From positions 1-49,309 of the forward strand of contig MVAQ01000161.1 in assembly GCA_014825775.1 (NCBI GenBank): a stretch of 49,309 nt of DNA. Reading direction: 5' to 3'. Below the pieces are notes generated by a model that saw only the letters and a list, made by a program, of their open reading frames with translations, did not search any database and was not told the origin of the DNA. Of the stretch, positions 32,396 through 44,710 are shown piece by piece (positions within the stretch are counted from its first letter, which is position 1; each line of letters starts with the position of its first letter). Position numbers and translations under genes: made by a program. The stretch comes from Krasilnikovozyma curviuscula (lineage: Eukaryota > Basidiomycota > Tremellomycetes > Cystofilobasidiales > Mrakiaceae).

Positions 32396-33673
32396 CTACA
32401 ACACGAACGCAACGGTAGCGACAGCAACTATCAGGGTAGCGATTGGAGCAGCAATGTTCTGGAATCCAGCAGACTGAAGAGGCAAGCTGTCAGGATTTTC
32501 CTTCTACTACAGAAGTACCAAATGGACGTACCGTGTTGCCGGTTGAGGTACTAGCTCTAGCTGAAGCACTTGCACTTGCACTTGCAGAAGCAAGTTGGTG
32601 TGTCAATGAGCCGATAGCCACACTCAAAGAGGCAGCGCTAGCCGAAGCACCAGGTGCAAGGGACGAGCCCCCGGCAGAGAGGATTGATCCCAACTCAGCG
32701 CTCTCAGCCTTCAAGAGGGACGAGTAGTAATAGTAGGAGGCTGAAGCGTTGGCTGCGGCAGATGGCCGAGCTGAAGCCGCTGATGAGATACCAGAGGCAA
32801 ATGCACTGCTGGCTCCTGCTCCTGATGCTACTGCTCCAGACACACGAGATGAAGCACCCGCGATGGCGGAGGAGGCAGCGCCTACAGCTGAAGTGATGGC
32901 AGCCTGTCGAGGGAGAATTGGAGAGTGTTGTCGTGCGGCGATGTTAGAAGACGAGGTGAAGCTGGGGGCAGTATAGTTGTTTCCGAAACCACCACTTTCA
33001 GGAGAGTATAGAGAGTCAGTAACCCTTTGCTGTTGCGAATGAGCGATATCTCTCTCACATGGTGAAGTTGTTCGAGTTGGCTGAACCAGTCGGATCCACA
33101 ACCGTGAATCGAATGATGTCTGTGGTATTCCATCTGTCAAGTGGAGCGTACAAAAAGGTACTCTCAGAGCTGTGACGGAAAGATTCTGAGTGGGTGTTGG
33201 ACTCACAAAGCTGTAACTGTGAACGAGGTGTTGGTTGTTGGGCCGGTGATGGTGCGGTTCGCATCGATTTCTCCTGTAGTGCTATTGAAGAAGGAAGCAC
33301 CAAGAGTATACGGTCCAGATCCACCTATCAAGAAGAGGAACAAAGATAGACAGTGGATGAACAACGGGGACGCTAGAATTGTCAACAAACGGGTTCTGAA
33401 GAACTTACCTTCCCATTTGACTGTAATGCTCGAGTTGTAAGGAACAGGAGTAGGCTACAAAAACAGGTGAAAGATAAACATTTGCGATGAATTAGTGTCG
33501 AGGTGGTGCAAGTTCTGTCACCTCGCCCAAAATGCGATGAAACTAACGATGAATCCCACTGCGAGGTTACCAAACTCGACAAGTACTGTAGCTCCACCGG
33601 GAACGACTGCACCTCTGACGAGACCAGCAGTAGTAGCAGCAAGAGTAGTGAGTGCAATGGTGAAGAATTGCAT
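32396..33673 (-). CDS. GPI-anchored Ser/Ala-rich surface protein with Kre9/Knh1-like N-terminal domain
   Basis: Six exons (33548-33673, 33409-33454, 33207-33324, 33059-33133, 32532-32994, 32396-32473) encode 301 aa. A signal peptide occupies about residues 1-20 (FFTIALTTLAATTAGLV). Next is a beta-sandwich of about 100 residues with the Kre9/Knh1 (GPI-anchored Ser-Thr-rich) pattern: PYNSSITVKWEGGSGPY, FTVTALW, FTVVDPTGSANSNNFTI, and several N-glycosylation sites. A long Ala/Ser/Gly low-complexity stalk (SASASASASA near the end) leads to a hydrophobic C-terminus (IATLIVAVATVAFVL) typical of GPI attachment. Kre9-like proteins are linked to beta-1,6-glucan assembly; the role here is inferred. A TATA box lies 61 bases upstream. 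Confidence 0.9.
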
Positions 33674-34777
33674 GTCGGTGTGAGAGGGTGTTGGTTGGGG
33701 TGGGGTTGAGTATCCAAAGAGATGAGCGCTGTGCTTTATAGTCAATTCGAAAAGTTTTCGAGGGGCGATTCCTGTTTCGAGGTACGTTCCAAGTACGTAC
33801 TATGCCTGCCATATACGAGAGCCCGAATTTTGACATTGTGTCATCCTTGCGAAACACAGGACCCCATTTCTCAACGACGCGATTTACGATTCATTAGCGC
33901 GTAATTTCTTACTGAGCCGAAACACTCACAGCCTTCTTCTCTCTTTACCACGCCAAATGCAGTTTCAAAAAAAAAATGATAGACGGCTAGTACATGGGGG
34001 TCTAGGTTTTTGGTTTAGAAGAAAAAGAAAGACAAAGATAGGACACATTGTCCTCAGGCGGGATAACTATGACGTGATAACTTTCTGCGGTTCAACCTCT
34101 ATCTACATGAACATCTCTGATACCACACGGAGAGGTTTGAATACATCTACAAACAATCCAACTAGTTCATTGGTCATTGCCTACATTCTTGTCTGATGAG
34201 TACGAAACTGCATCAGAACTGCGATCGAGACAAATGCTCGAAACCATATTAACGACGGGAGTTCAATACTTAGGCGCTATTAAAGAATACGACATTAAAA
34301 GAAGGTAACTCCGGATGTTCCGATTTCAATTTGGGCACTAGAGACCTGAGGTGAGCGAAAGGCAGACAGTGAGAAACTGATCTGCTCAGCAAATCCACCA
34401 AATGACTCTGATATGTTCACCTTATGGTGCTCAGAAATACTATAGGGATAGGTTCTTCATGTCCAAGAGCAAACAGCAATACATACGTAGCAAAGTTAGA
34501 GCAGCTTTTGACATCGCACGCAAATTTTGATAGGTCTTGTTACCTCAACACAAAGAAAACGTTCCATAGATCATTTAATAAGTCCTAATTTACGTGGATG
34601 TTCTTACGGTACGATATCATGCCAGCGTTGACTGAGTGATTCGAAAATTCTGTCAACTCACCATCTGCCCTCTGACATTGGTTTTCGCGGCGAAATGTGT
34701 GCTCGCGGCCGACCCCAAGTGCCTGAAGCTGCAGGCGCCGTTTTAGTAACTCTCTACGGTCACTCCTTAGTTTCGAC
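33674..34777. other. Divergent intergenic region between the GPI protein and ATP4
   Basis: About 1.1 kb, one of the longest gene-free stretches here. It contains the TATA box of the GPI gene. Plus-strand frames such as 33957-34196 are rich in rare composition and have no splice context, so I do not call them. No tRNA or repeat was seen. Confidence 0.4.
33734..33740 (-). promoter_or_regulatory. TATA box (TATAAAG) of the GPI-protein gene
   Basis: Minus-strand ACTATAAAGC lies 61 bases before the ATG at 33673, a usual distance for a strongly expressed fungal wall-protein gene. Confidence 0.45.
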
Positions 34778-36140
34778 ATGGCTTCAAGATTAGTCAAAAC
34801 TGGCCTCAGAGCTTCCTGTGAGTAGCCATTAGCGTGGATTTTGGGGGGAAGGTTGGAAATTGGTGGCAGAAAGGGGCGGACGTAGGGACTGAAGCTCCAG
34901 GAGACCGTCTTGCAGATAGGAATGGCCATGTGCTGACCCTCTTTTCATCTACTTGGCTATTGTAGTCACCCCTAGGGTGTCGGTGGTTGCCCCCCGTGCA
35001 GTTGTTGCTGCCAGGTTAGTTTTTTTTTTCCACCTCTGCCTCGATACCATCTCCTCGGCCGCTCGAAGCTGATTCTTTCTGCTTTTGTCATTTTCCTAAT
35101 CAGAGGATACGCTTCCAGTACGTCTTCACATACCACAATACTTTGGGATTAATAGGAGGGCTTGCAGAGAGCTCCAAGGATCGTGAAACTGATTACTTTC
35201 TCCGTCCGTGAATTCGAACAAACAGAACCTGAAGAAACTGCTTCAAACATCATCGCCGCCGTCCCAACCCCTACTTCTTACACCAAGACTGGTGGTGTGA
35301 TTTTCGGTATGGCCGCTGCTGCTGTCGCCATCTCCGAGGAATACTACGTGAGTCCTCGTTACTTTTTTGCGCGGTTGAAAATCTCTTTCTGACATGATCA
35401 TATACTCTCTCTTGCCGATTGCTCCATCAGGTCTTCAACGCCGAATCTATCCTCTTCTTCACTGGTATCGGAGTTGTGTACCTCATCACTAAGTCTGCTG
35501 GTGCTCCTATGGCTAACTACCTGGACGGAATCCGTGAGGTACGTTCTGATTCACCTGCAACTCATGACTTTGGAAATGAAACAAGGCTGACGGAATAACT
35601 TGTTACTTGTGGGGACTAGAAATACGCTTCCATCCTTGAATCTGCCAGAGGTAGAGACGTTAAGACTGTCCAGGATAGAATCGATTCTATGTCCGAATTG
35701 AAGGATGTCGAGACCCTCACCAAGTCTCTCTTCGCTCTTTCCAAGGTAGAGGCACCATTTATTAATTTATAGTTGTCACTTTTTTCATCACTCAATTCTC
35801 TTCTATCTGTATTCTCTAGGAAACCGCTGAAGCTGAGGCTTCCAACTTCGTCCTTAAGCAAAAGAACGCTCTCAATGCTGAGGCCAAGTCCGTCTTGGAT
35901 GCCTGGGTTCGTCACGAAGCTCAAGTTCGAGAGGCTCAACAATCTGAATTGGTCGAGACTGTCGTTGGAAACGTTCTCAAGCAATTGACCGAGAAGAAGG
36001 TCCAGGATGCTTTGATCAAAGATGCTTTGACTGAAATTGACGGTAAGCAGGGTTTAAAGCCCTTTATCTGCAGGCTTAGGAAATTTACTCACTATACCAT
36101 TGGATCAAACCAGGTCTCGTCAAGGCCAAGCACATCTAAA
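34778..36140 (+). CDS. ATP4: Mitochondrial ATP synthase subunit b (subunit 4)
   Basis: Eight exons (34778-34817, 34966-35014, 35104-35117, 35226-35347, 35431-35538, 35620-35745, 35820-36042, 36115-36140) encode 235 aa, one exon being 14 bases. Subunit b is the peripheral stalk (stator) of F1Fo ATP synthase in the inner mitochondrial membrane. The Arg-rich presequence (MASRLVKTGLRAS...RGYAS) is followed by KPEETASNII, two hydrophobic segments (GGVIFGMAAAAVAI and SILFFTGIGVVYLI) and a long charged coiled coil to the C-terminus (GLVKAKHI). Exons 1-3 are needed for the presequence and sit opposite a shadow minus-strand frame. Highly expressed by family; codon use is biased to C-ending codons. Confidence 0.95.
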
Positions 36141-36899
36141 TCAATCCGAAACCCAAAACCAATCATCATCTCCCTCCGCCCCTCCTTTCTGTCTTTTAGA
36201 CAAAGCGAAACACATTTACCAGCTCCAAACCACAAAACACTCAGTACCCTTTTCAGCTTTCATTGTTAGACGATGGCTTGGCTTCTTCAAATTCGAGGTT
36301 GCGTAGATGGAAAGAAACTGGATAAACTTCCCTTTCTAACCTATTGGGTTCTGTCTCTTGAAAGTGATAGCTGTGAAGTTTACTGCAAGTTAATTTCTGA
36401 TTGCGAATTTTCTCATTTAGCACAAAGCTGCTGTCAACGACCGGCGACACATCAGTCTGAGAAAACGCCACTGCACTGGCTCTGGGTGAGAGCGTCACGA
36501 CGACAAGGCCCTCTCTTGCCTGTGCCCAATTCCCTCGATTTTGCTCTTGAGACTTCTGGAACTCCTCATTAGGTATGGTAGTCATAACGACTGGATATAA
36601 GTAGTAGAAAGCAGGTATACTCATTGTGTTTCTACCCCTTGCCCTTCCAGTCTTCTTGAGATCCAAGCGACAGAGGAGGCATTTCGAAGTAGAGCTATCA
36701 GCAGTCATCAAAAGAATACCAATACCGTCAGTTCATACCCTTTCCTCCCTTTTCAGTAATTTAGAAGATTCTTGGGTCATAGTTGCCTGACTGTCGTTCT
36801 TCTACTATCCCCTTCATCCCCATCGTTTGAACGAATACGTTAACGTATCTAGCAGACAGAAACATCTTCGCCCAGCAGCCTTCACATCCACACAGCAGC
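36141..36899. other. Intergenic: ATP4 3' UTR and ARP2 promoter
   Basis: About 760 bases between two plus-strand genes. A minus-strand frame of 152 codons (36253-36711) has no family similarity or splice structure and is not called. The ARP2 start is preceded by a pyrimidine-rich, AG-free stretch. Confidence 0.4.
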
Positions 36900-38529
36900 A
36901 TGGCTTACCCAGGAGATACCCCTCTGGTAGTAGATAATGGTACCGGTTTCGTCAAGTGTGGTTGGGCAGGTTCCAACTTCCCTGAGCATGGTACGTCTGG
37001 CAGTCTTGCCAGCCTCGGCAGCGTCTTTCCTCTGTGTTCCTCGACTTACCTTGAAGCTGACCGGCAATTTTATACACTGGGACTGAAAATGTACCAGTCT
37101 TCCCTTCGATAGTCGGAAGACCTATACTAAGAGCGGAAGAACGACTGGGAACAAGCGACATCAAGGATCTTATGATTGGAGATGAGGGTCCGTACAACCC
37201 CTGCAATTCTTTCGTTGCAATCCCTTCTGAATCAGTTTATATTTCATTCAGCTGCCGAGTTCAGATCTTTCCTTCAAGTGACTCAACCATTAGAGCACGG
37301 TATCGTCAAAAACTGGGAGGACATGGGACACTTGTGGGACTACACTTTCGGTCCAGACAAGCTGAACGTAGACACAAGAGGCCAAAAGATCTTGTTGACT
37401 GAACCACCTATGAACCCAAAGAAGAATCGGGAGAAAATGTGTGAAGTTATGTTCGACACGTACGGATTTGGGGGTGTCTACGTTGCCATCCAAGCTGTCT
37501 TGACCCTGTACGCTCAAGGTCAGCGAGAGAATTTCATTTAGTCTTCACTGCCTCCGCTAATCATTTTCTGTCATCGACGTGTAGGCCTTCAAACCGGAGT
37601 TGTCGTCGATTCAGGAGACGGAGTCACCCATATCGTTCCAGTATACGAGGGCTACGCCTTACCACATCTCACCAGACGACTCGACGTAGCTGGTAGAGAC
37701 GTTACCAGGTACCTCATCAAGCTGCTCCTCATGAGAGGTTACGCGTTCAACAGAACTGCCGATTTCGAAACTGTCAGAGGTATTAAGGAGAAATTGTGCT
37801 ACATGAGGTGAGTCCCACACTTTGGTCAAGTTTAGGCAACAACGTTGACGTCTGATCTCCATCATCTCATAGTTATGATTTGGATCTCGATAAGAAATTG
37901 TCCGAAGAGACGACCGTCTTGGTTGAGAACTATACAGTCAGTAGCTTGCGACCTCGCTCTTAGCGGGGCAATCGCTGACTTCATTCATTGTCGCAACGAT
38001 ATAGCTCCCGGATGGACGAGTTATCAAAGTAGGCTCAGAACGATTCGAGGCTCCAGAATGTATGTTCGAGCCACATCTGGTCGATGTTGAACAGCCTGGT
38101 ATGGCCGAACTCCTCTTCAACACAGTTCAAGCTGCAGCTGTGGATACTCGTGCAGAGTTGTACAAGCACATCGTCCTCAGCGGTGGTAGTTCCATGTACC
38201 CAGGATTGCCAAGTAGACTGGAAAAGGAAATGAAACAGCTATATTTGACAAGAGTCCTGAGCGGTGATGGAACCAGACTCAAGGTAAGCCATCAGCATCG
38301 CAATCTGTCTCTTTCGATTTTCGATGCTTAAGCAGCATCGTGTTTATTATCCGGTCTGTAGAACTTCAAAATCCGTATCGAAGATCCACCGCGTAGAAAG
38401 CACATGGTCTTCTTGGGAGGAGCTGTTTTGGCGGATATCATGAAGGGCCGTGAAGAGTTCTGGGTTACGAAAGCCGAGTGGGAGGAACAAGGCATCCGTG
38501 CGTTAGACAAGCTCTCACGCAGCGAATAA
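36900..38529 (+). CDS. ARP2: Actin-related protein 2 of the Arp2/3 complex
   Basis: Seven exons (36900-36990, 37098-37187, 37252-37518, 37585-37807, 37873-37936, 38005-38283, 38362-38529) encode 393 aa, the normal length of Arp2. It nucleates branched actin filaments with Arp3 and five ARPC subunits at cortical patches. Actin-fold motifs are [15 protein letters not shown] (phosphate 1), [26 protein letters not shown] (phosphate 2), and [19 protein letters not shown] (adenosine). [17 protein letters not shown] at the end is typical of Arp2 and not of actin. All motifs are intact. Confidence 0.97.
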
Positions 38530-39340
38530 TTAAGTAGTACTAGAAAGATGATGGATTTTGTAGTGTGAGATTCCAGACGAGATAGCTCTTTTGCGTCAGA
38601 GACACGAAAGGACCAAGCAACATTTGGGAAGAGGGTGGGGGAAGAAAGGTTGAGGGCCTCCGTTTTACGGGAGGGAAGACTACAAAATCGGACAGCAGCC
38701 CAAGAATAGTCTGAATTGAGTTTGGGCAGGCTACCTTCCTACGAGAAAGCAACGCATGCCCAGCCGCAAATTGCACTCAAGCACTCTCGAGCGATCTTTC
38801 CAGAGAGGTAGTGGGAAAGATACGGCCTCGAAGTGCTGTCCTCGCGACACTTCCAAGCCTCTGTACAAATCCGACCCTCCCCTTTCAAAGAAAGATTCTT
38901 CGGGCTCAAGTGAATGAGTGGATGAGCAAGGCGATATTTCTGGTGTGCCGCTACGAACGGTTTACGTCCGACCTCGGCTGGAGGCATTCATAGGAGGCAC
39001 TAGAACACTCAGACCTTATCCCGCTCGCAAGAAAGAGACGAAATATCCGTTCATCAGATGGTTAAATCTGAGGGGATGGTTCTCTGTTTGTAGCGAGCCT
39101 TGCGGCCTTTGAGCTGAAAAAATTCAAAGATGAGCGAAGAAAACGCATGAAGAAGGTTAGAAACGTGTTCTGGTCAAGGAAGCCCAGAGCTGAGAAGATA
39201 TAGCTATAACTTACCTGCTGTGATGTTGAAGCTTGAAGTCAAGAAAAGTTTCCGTGTGCACTTTTTCTCTTTCTCGCGAACCTTTTCTCAAGTTTTTCCA
39301 AGTCTTTTTGACGAAAATTCAATATTTGCATCAAAACAGG
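38530..39340. other. Intergenic region between convergent ARP2 and the FF-domain gene
   Basis: About 810 bases between two convergent 3' ends, long for this locus. Both 3' UTRs are expected here. I see no coding exon, hairpin RNA or repeat I can support. Confidence 0.4.
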
Positions 39341-42300
39341 CTACGTATGGACAGACAGTTTTGGAGCTTCAATGGATTTGAGATGATCCTGAAACAAGCG
39401 ATAAATAATTCAGAAAAAGGCATGTGATGGGTAAGAACCAGACTAAAACTGACCTTAATCCACTGCATTCGCTCCTCTCCTTTGAAGTCCCATTGACGAT
39501 ATCGGCGATCATACTGGGGTGGAGAAAGAAGATAAGAGAGTTAGCGACGAAACAGTTAGTTGCAGAACAGAAAGAGCTGGCTCACCTTCAAAACATCATG
39601 GATCTCCTTCAAACTGCAGAGAGCATTGGAACTGGTCAGTAGGAAAATTACATACAGGACAGCGTAATGAAAATACTTACTCGATTTTGGAAGCCATGCT
39701 CTTGATGTTCGCCTTTCCACCTCCTTCCTCCCCTTCATCATCTTCACTGTCTTCGTCTTTATTGTCCGTCTCCTCCTCATCTTTTCCTTCATTCTCCTTC
39801 TTCATTCGCCCCCAGAACTCAACAAATCCATTTTCCTTCAACAAGTCCTCGAACTCTTGTCTAGCTTCGACTCGGCGCTGCCTTAACCAAGCGTCATACG
39901 CCCGCTCTGTTTCTTCTATTGACCATTCCATCCGCTTCAGAGCAAAATCGTCCACGATCTTCGAGTATATTTGATCAAAGGTTGTGTTAAGATCTGGAGC
40001 ATTGGACTGGAAAATACCATGAACCGCGTTCAGTCGTTTGGTGTAGAGTTTGGTTTGATGCTTCTCAAAGAGTTGATGTTTGGCGCTGAGGGAAAGGGAC
40101 ACGTTGGAGTATCTCTGGTCATTTTCCAGCTGAGGTAAGATATCGGACCACTTTCCCAAGTGATCTCTGACAATATCTACCAACATGCCTTCCAATATTG
40201 CTTCTGACTCTTCCCTCCCAACAGCCTGTCGGCTCCTTCCAATTTCATTCTCGACTCTTCGTTTCTCCATTCGGACCTTTTCTTCTCTCTCCCTCAAGCT
40301 TTGTTCTGCACGAGCTTTTTTGTCAAGAGGCGTCTTTGATGTGGACTCGGGTGCTGGTACTGGTTTAGAGGCAGCAGAAACAGACGCTGATGTCGGTGCT
40401 GAATGGCGAGAGAGTGACTTGAGGTAGGCGAGGTAGATCTCCTCTCTGAGTGACGAGGATCCAACAGCATCATACCTCGGATCGTCCTCAATACCTCGTT
40501 TGAACTTTGATGGTTGCACATGGCAGTCAGACAACATTCAACGATAAGAAAGACAACAAACACAACTGACAGTTTTCCACTCAACGCCTTCTTTTGCACC
40601 GCTCTCTTTGAGAAGATCTTCAAAGGCTTTTTCATTCCGCTCCTTCTCTACTCTCTTCTTTTCTCCAAGTTCTCTCAAGAACGTCTTGAATACCTTTTCT
40701 CTCTCCCTGTCGTCTTTTCCGAAACCAAAGAAGCGTCTGTCCTTCTTGAACTTCTTCTTGAAATCATCAAACCTTGTACGAGTACTTGTTACTTCAGAAT
40801 GTAGTAAGGCTTCATAAACGGTTTTAGGATCTGATGATGTTGATAAGCCGTCTTGAGCTGTTGAAGTGTTGTTGATCTTTGCGAGTCGCGCATTTCGAGC
40901 AGTTTCTCGACAGTACTCGTCGAAGACTGCTTTCCGGTCGGCAAGAGAAGACAGAAGGATGTAACGAGGGTCATTGATGAAGAGAGGTAGGGACGTGTCC
41001 CAGGGTGCAACTGGTGAGATCCTTTTTTCTTGAAGCAGGGCCTGCAGATTGGGAACAGGTTTGATCAGGATGATATTACTCCTTCTAAGCCAAGAAAAAG
41101 GATGAAAGTTTCTCACCTTGAACAGTGCCTTTCCTTCGTCAACACTGAGCTGCACACCTTGTCCACCTTGGGGCGCTTGGAATACGGCTCGACGAGCTTC
41201 TTCCTCTCTTTCCTGGAGTTCTCTTGCTTCCTTCTCCTTCGCTTCCTTTGCTCGCTGTTTCTCCTCAGCTGGACTGACATATTCAATAGCCATCTCAGCA
41301 GCTACGGCTCTCTGCCATGCCTCCTCGTCCATCTCATCGTCTGGACCAACAATCCCTTCGTCTTCTTCGTCTTCTGCTGCTGGAGGAGCTGGAGGCGGCG
41401 GAGGTGGAGAAACACGTTGTTGCTTTGCCGGGGGTTGTTGTTGAGGAACAGGGGCCTCAGACTTTCGTTTGTTGTTGGAAGATGATGGAGTAGCCATTTC
41501 TGCCTTGAGACGAGCGGTTTCTGCAGCAGCAGCAGCAGCTGCCTCAGCCTCTGCAGCAGCTTTCTCAGATTTCTCAAGGGCTTCAACCTCACCCTATGAA
41601 AATACAGCGTCCCAATGGAATAAGGAAAGGGCAAATGTGAAGGATAGAAAGGAACTAATGCTGAGGTACTCACCTTGATATCATCTGGAACCTCCCAGAA
41701 ACTCTTTTTTATTCTCAAGTCCATGTAGAAAGTTCTTCCCTCATTAGTCTTCACTCTGACCCAATTGTCATCTGTGTTTGGAATCACTGTTTTGCTCTTC
41801 TTGTCCGCCTTTTCTTTCTTCTTTTTCGCAGCTGGAATTGGTGGTGGAGGGATAGAGTGGTCTGGTCGAACATATGTTGATACATTGAGTGCTTCATTTC
41901 TATAGTAAGGAACGTTGGTAGGGGCTGATGCAGAACAAGTAGACATACTGTCAGGCGTGAAAAGCGGAGGGACTCCCCCAAAACGCTCAAGTCAAGGGAA
42001 CGGCCACTCACAGAGATGCTCAGTCCACCCCATTGGGAGAGGAGCTATACCCATTATCTGCTGCATAGCTGATGAGGGGGGTGGGAAGTTGAAGCCCGGA
42101 GGGGGAGGAGGATAGTTTGGGTAGTTGCCTTGCAAAATCGGTGGTGGTGGGATCGAGGCATGACCGCCTTGGGCACCCTGAGGAGGAAATCCTGGTGGAG
42201 GTGGTGGGATAGAAGAAGGAGGCATCCCAGGTCTGCAGAGAAGGAAACAACGGAGAAGGCATCAGCTAAAGCTCGAGCCAGAACATATGTCGAGTTCTAC

Positions 42301-42348
42301 TTACGGGGGAGGAGGAACTCCAGAATGGGATCCACCCTGCTCAGCCAT
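39341..42348 (-). CDS. WW- and FF-domain splicing/transcription factor (TCERG1/Urn1-like)
   Basis: Nine exons (42305-42348, 42012-42232, 41674-41924, 41117-41593, 40571-41041, 39681-40504, 39586-39613, 39454-39513, 39341-39388) encode 807 aa. The N-terminus is Pro-rich (PPPPPGF repeats). Two WW domains follow: MGWTEHLSPTNVPYYRN ending STYVRP, and DNWVRV...FYMD..KKSFWEVP. An acidic/Ala-rich linker and a Glu/Arg coiled coil lead to about six FF domains, for example FKALLQEKRISPVAPWD, FEDLLKESG...WKTFKRGIEDDPRY, and the last with YDRRYRQWDFKGEERMQWI. Proteins of this layout (TCERG1/CA150 in animals, Urn1 in yeast) bridge the spliceosome and the RNA polymerase II tail. Nuclear. It is interesting beside the U1-70K gene 6 kb away, but linkage is probably chance. 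Confidence 0.9.
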
Positions 42349-42700
42349 TCTCTAATACCGATTTATGTAGCGAGAGAATAGATGCAGATGTTTCCGGATT
42401 GTGAGATCGATGTTGGACGTTAGGGCGCTCCCTCTCGAAAACAGGGCAAGGCTCTGAAAATGTACAAGCCACCAACACAGTGATTCGCTGGAAATCCTCG
42501 ATCAGTCTTCCTTGCATCCATTTTGAGCTCATTCGCCCTATGATGAGGAGAGTTACAAACAAAATTCTAGATACCCGGGTGATATGGTTCCTCCAATCAC
42601 AGTAAGAGACTGAAATAATAGTGCGTATCGAATCAACAAACAAAATGGACTAAGGAAGCAGAGTGCTATACCGAACAGTACGAGGGGTTCCTCAGGATAA
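42349..42700. other. Intergenic: promoter of the FF-domain gene and 3' end of the GH16 gene
   Basis: About 350 bases between two minus-strand genes; no other feature seen. Confidence 0.4.
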
Positions 42701-44710
42701 TTAGCATTTTTGCCACTGTGATGGTAATCCAAGGGAAAGTGTCAATTGGGTCCATACACAGGAGGACATCCAAAGCAAACGAAACAAAAGGTAGACTAAC
42801 CATCTTCACATAGTCAACAGCAAGACCTCTCTGGGTAGTATCTTCTGGCCAAGTCTTGTACCAGGTGGAAGTCGCGTTGTAGAAATCCGACATGGCAGAC
42901 GCAGAGCCATCAACCCATGGCTTATCACCAACACCCTGTTGAAGTGCGGACGTGGTGGTAAGCTACTACCTTCGGATACACACTGAAGAGTTTTGATAGA
43001 CTCACATCTGGGAACCATCCGTTCGTTCCGCCAACGGCGACACTCAAGATGAGATAGAACGCGCGGTCGAAAGGTGCAGAATTATTGTTTGACTTGATCC
43101 ATGGGTCAGTCTTTCGAAATCAAATAAAATAAAAAATAGAGTTTCAGTCATTATATAACTTGAAAGTCATACAAGGGTTTAGTAAAGAAGCTCGACTTAC
43201 CAAAGAGATCTGTTGAGAACCGTTTTGGATAACGGAGGGGAAAGTTCCTCTCTCCCAAAACGATTTCTTGCTGAAGTCGAGGGAAACAACTTGGTTTACT
43301 CTAGAGTCAACGTCTGTTCGTGGAAAGGAACCAAATCAGCAAAGTGCTCAGAATACCTGGCGGAAGAAAACAAAACTCACAAGTCCACAGGTATTTGTCG
43401 GTCCATTCCATTCCAAAAGTGTGGTACTCCTGGTTATAGAACTTTCTACGTTGTTGAACCCAGCCCCAAGTCCAGTAATATCTGTTGAGAGCGGCAGTAG
43501 GACCCCATTGGAGCATCGAAGTAACGTAGTTGTACCCTCTGAAAGCGTAGGAATCCGAGTTACCACGCGCGGTGATGATATCAAGTTCTCCAGAGATCGG
43601 CCAGGCTCCATAGTAGTCCTCAGTTGGAAGCATCCACATTGATGGCCAGATCCAGTCACTGGAGGACACAAGGGCGAGTCAGCACGGCGAAGTCAAACCC
43701 AAGAGGTATGCTGGTTGGATCTATAACTGACCCAGTTGGCATTCGCGCCTTAATCTCAACCTTCCCGTATCTGATACTGTGTGACAATTTGGTGGTCAAA
43801 CGAGCACTTCTTACAGGGTTGATGATCGTGCCAGCGGTAATATTTGAGACGACGGCACATTGGGTAACGTCAGATGACGAGCAAGTTCCATCAGCCGTAA
43901 GATTAAGCGTATAGCCGTTGAGGATTTGAGCGTCCGTGAGAACATCAGTAGTAAGGGTTGGAACAATGTAGAGGACTCCATCTTTGGTGTACGAGTTGGC
44001 GGAGTCCGTTGTTGTCCACTGGAATTCGCCTATCGCCCACAACAATCATTAGGGACAAACGCGAGCGGTACACAATGAATTTGGAGCATACCTTTACCGT
44101 AACCTCCAACTTCTACTTCCTGGTTCCAGATGCTAGTATCAATTCCATTGGAAAAGTCATCGTCCAAGACAAGACACAACTTTCCGAGTGTCGGCACTGA
44201 AGAGTAACCGGTATAACAGACTACAAGAGAGAAGCCAGCAATCAGCATTCACCTTTTTCAAGTAAAGACAACATTATATTACTTACTACCTGCAGCTGCA
44301 CCAAGACCAATGATCATACTGGCAATGGTGATCCATCTCGCCCATCTCTGAGCTGGGTCCGGCTTCTCCAGCCAGGGCTTGTGGATTTCACCCTTCAACC
44401 TGGTAGAAGCGAACGGTTTCCTGTTGGTAGTAGTCAACTGACTTTTACCACCGTAGGATTTTCCCGATCGAACAGACTGAGCTCGCGAACGCATCGAGCG
44501 ACCGTTCGACATGATAGAACCAGTTTCTGAGGGTGCTGAGCGACGCATCACCGGGGGAGGAGCAGTGAATGAGTCGTTTATTGGAGGGGGATGGACAGAG
44601 TACTGAGACTTCTCATCCATTTCCAAGGAGTTTGAATCATCCTCGCCGTCAACGGGAGGTGGTGAATTATTGTTCGTTCTAGAACGAGTGAAGTAGCCTT
44701 CGGAAGACAT
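42701..44710 (-). CDS. GH16 beta-glucan enzyme-like membrane protein (SKN1/KRE6-type), altered active site
   Basis: Eight exons (44287-44710, 44092-44220, 43732-44029, 43381-43658, 43201-43313, 43006-43110, 42801-42935, 42701-42715) encode 498 aa. It is a type II membrane protein: a polar Ser/Arg-rich cytoplasmic region (1-120), one hydrophobic helix (about 127-147) and a luminal GH16 domain. Marks of the fold: LVLDDDF...WNQEVEVGGYGKGEFQW, RYGKVEIKARMPTGDWIWPSMWMLP, HTFGMEWTD and WIKSNNNSAPFD, ending VKMWQKC. The catalytic stretch reads SGELDIITARGN: nucleophile Glu308 and Asp310 are kept, but position 313, normally the acid/base Glu, is Thr. The closest layout is the DWIWPAIWL-type GH16 group that includes beta-1,3-glucan-binding proteins. 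Role in beta-1,6-glucan synthesis is inferred. Confidence 0.92.

Noticed and set aside
33957..34196. Plus-strand 79-codon frame in the long intergenic region
   Set aside because: No similarity, no splice sites, low coding quality.
34585..34929. Minus-strand frame that can even be given a consensus intron
   Set aside because: It lies opposite exons 1-2 of ATP4, whose presequence and junctions are convincing; the minus-strand product has no recognisable feature.
36253..36711. Minus-strand frame of 152 codons between ATP4 and ARP2
   Set aside because: Composition is like non-coding DNA, no domain or splice signals, and it covers the ATP4 3' UTR and ARP2 upstream region.
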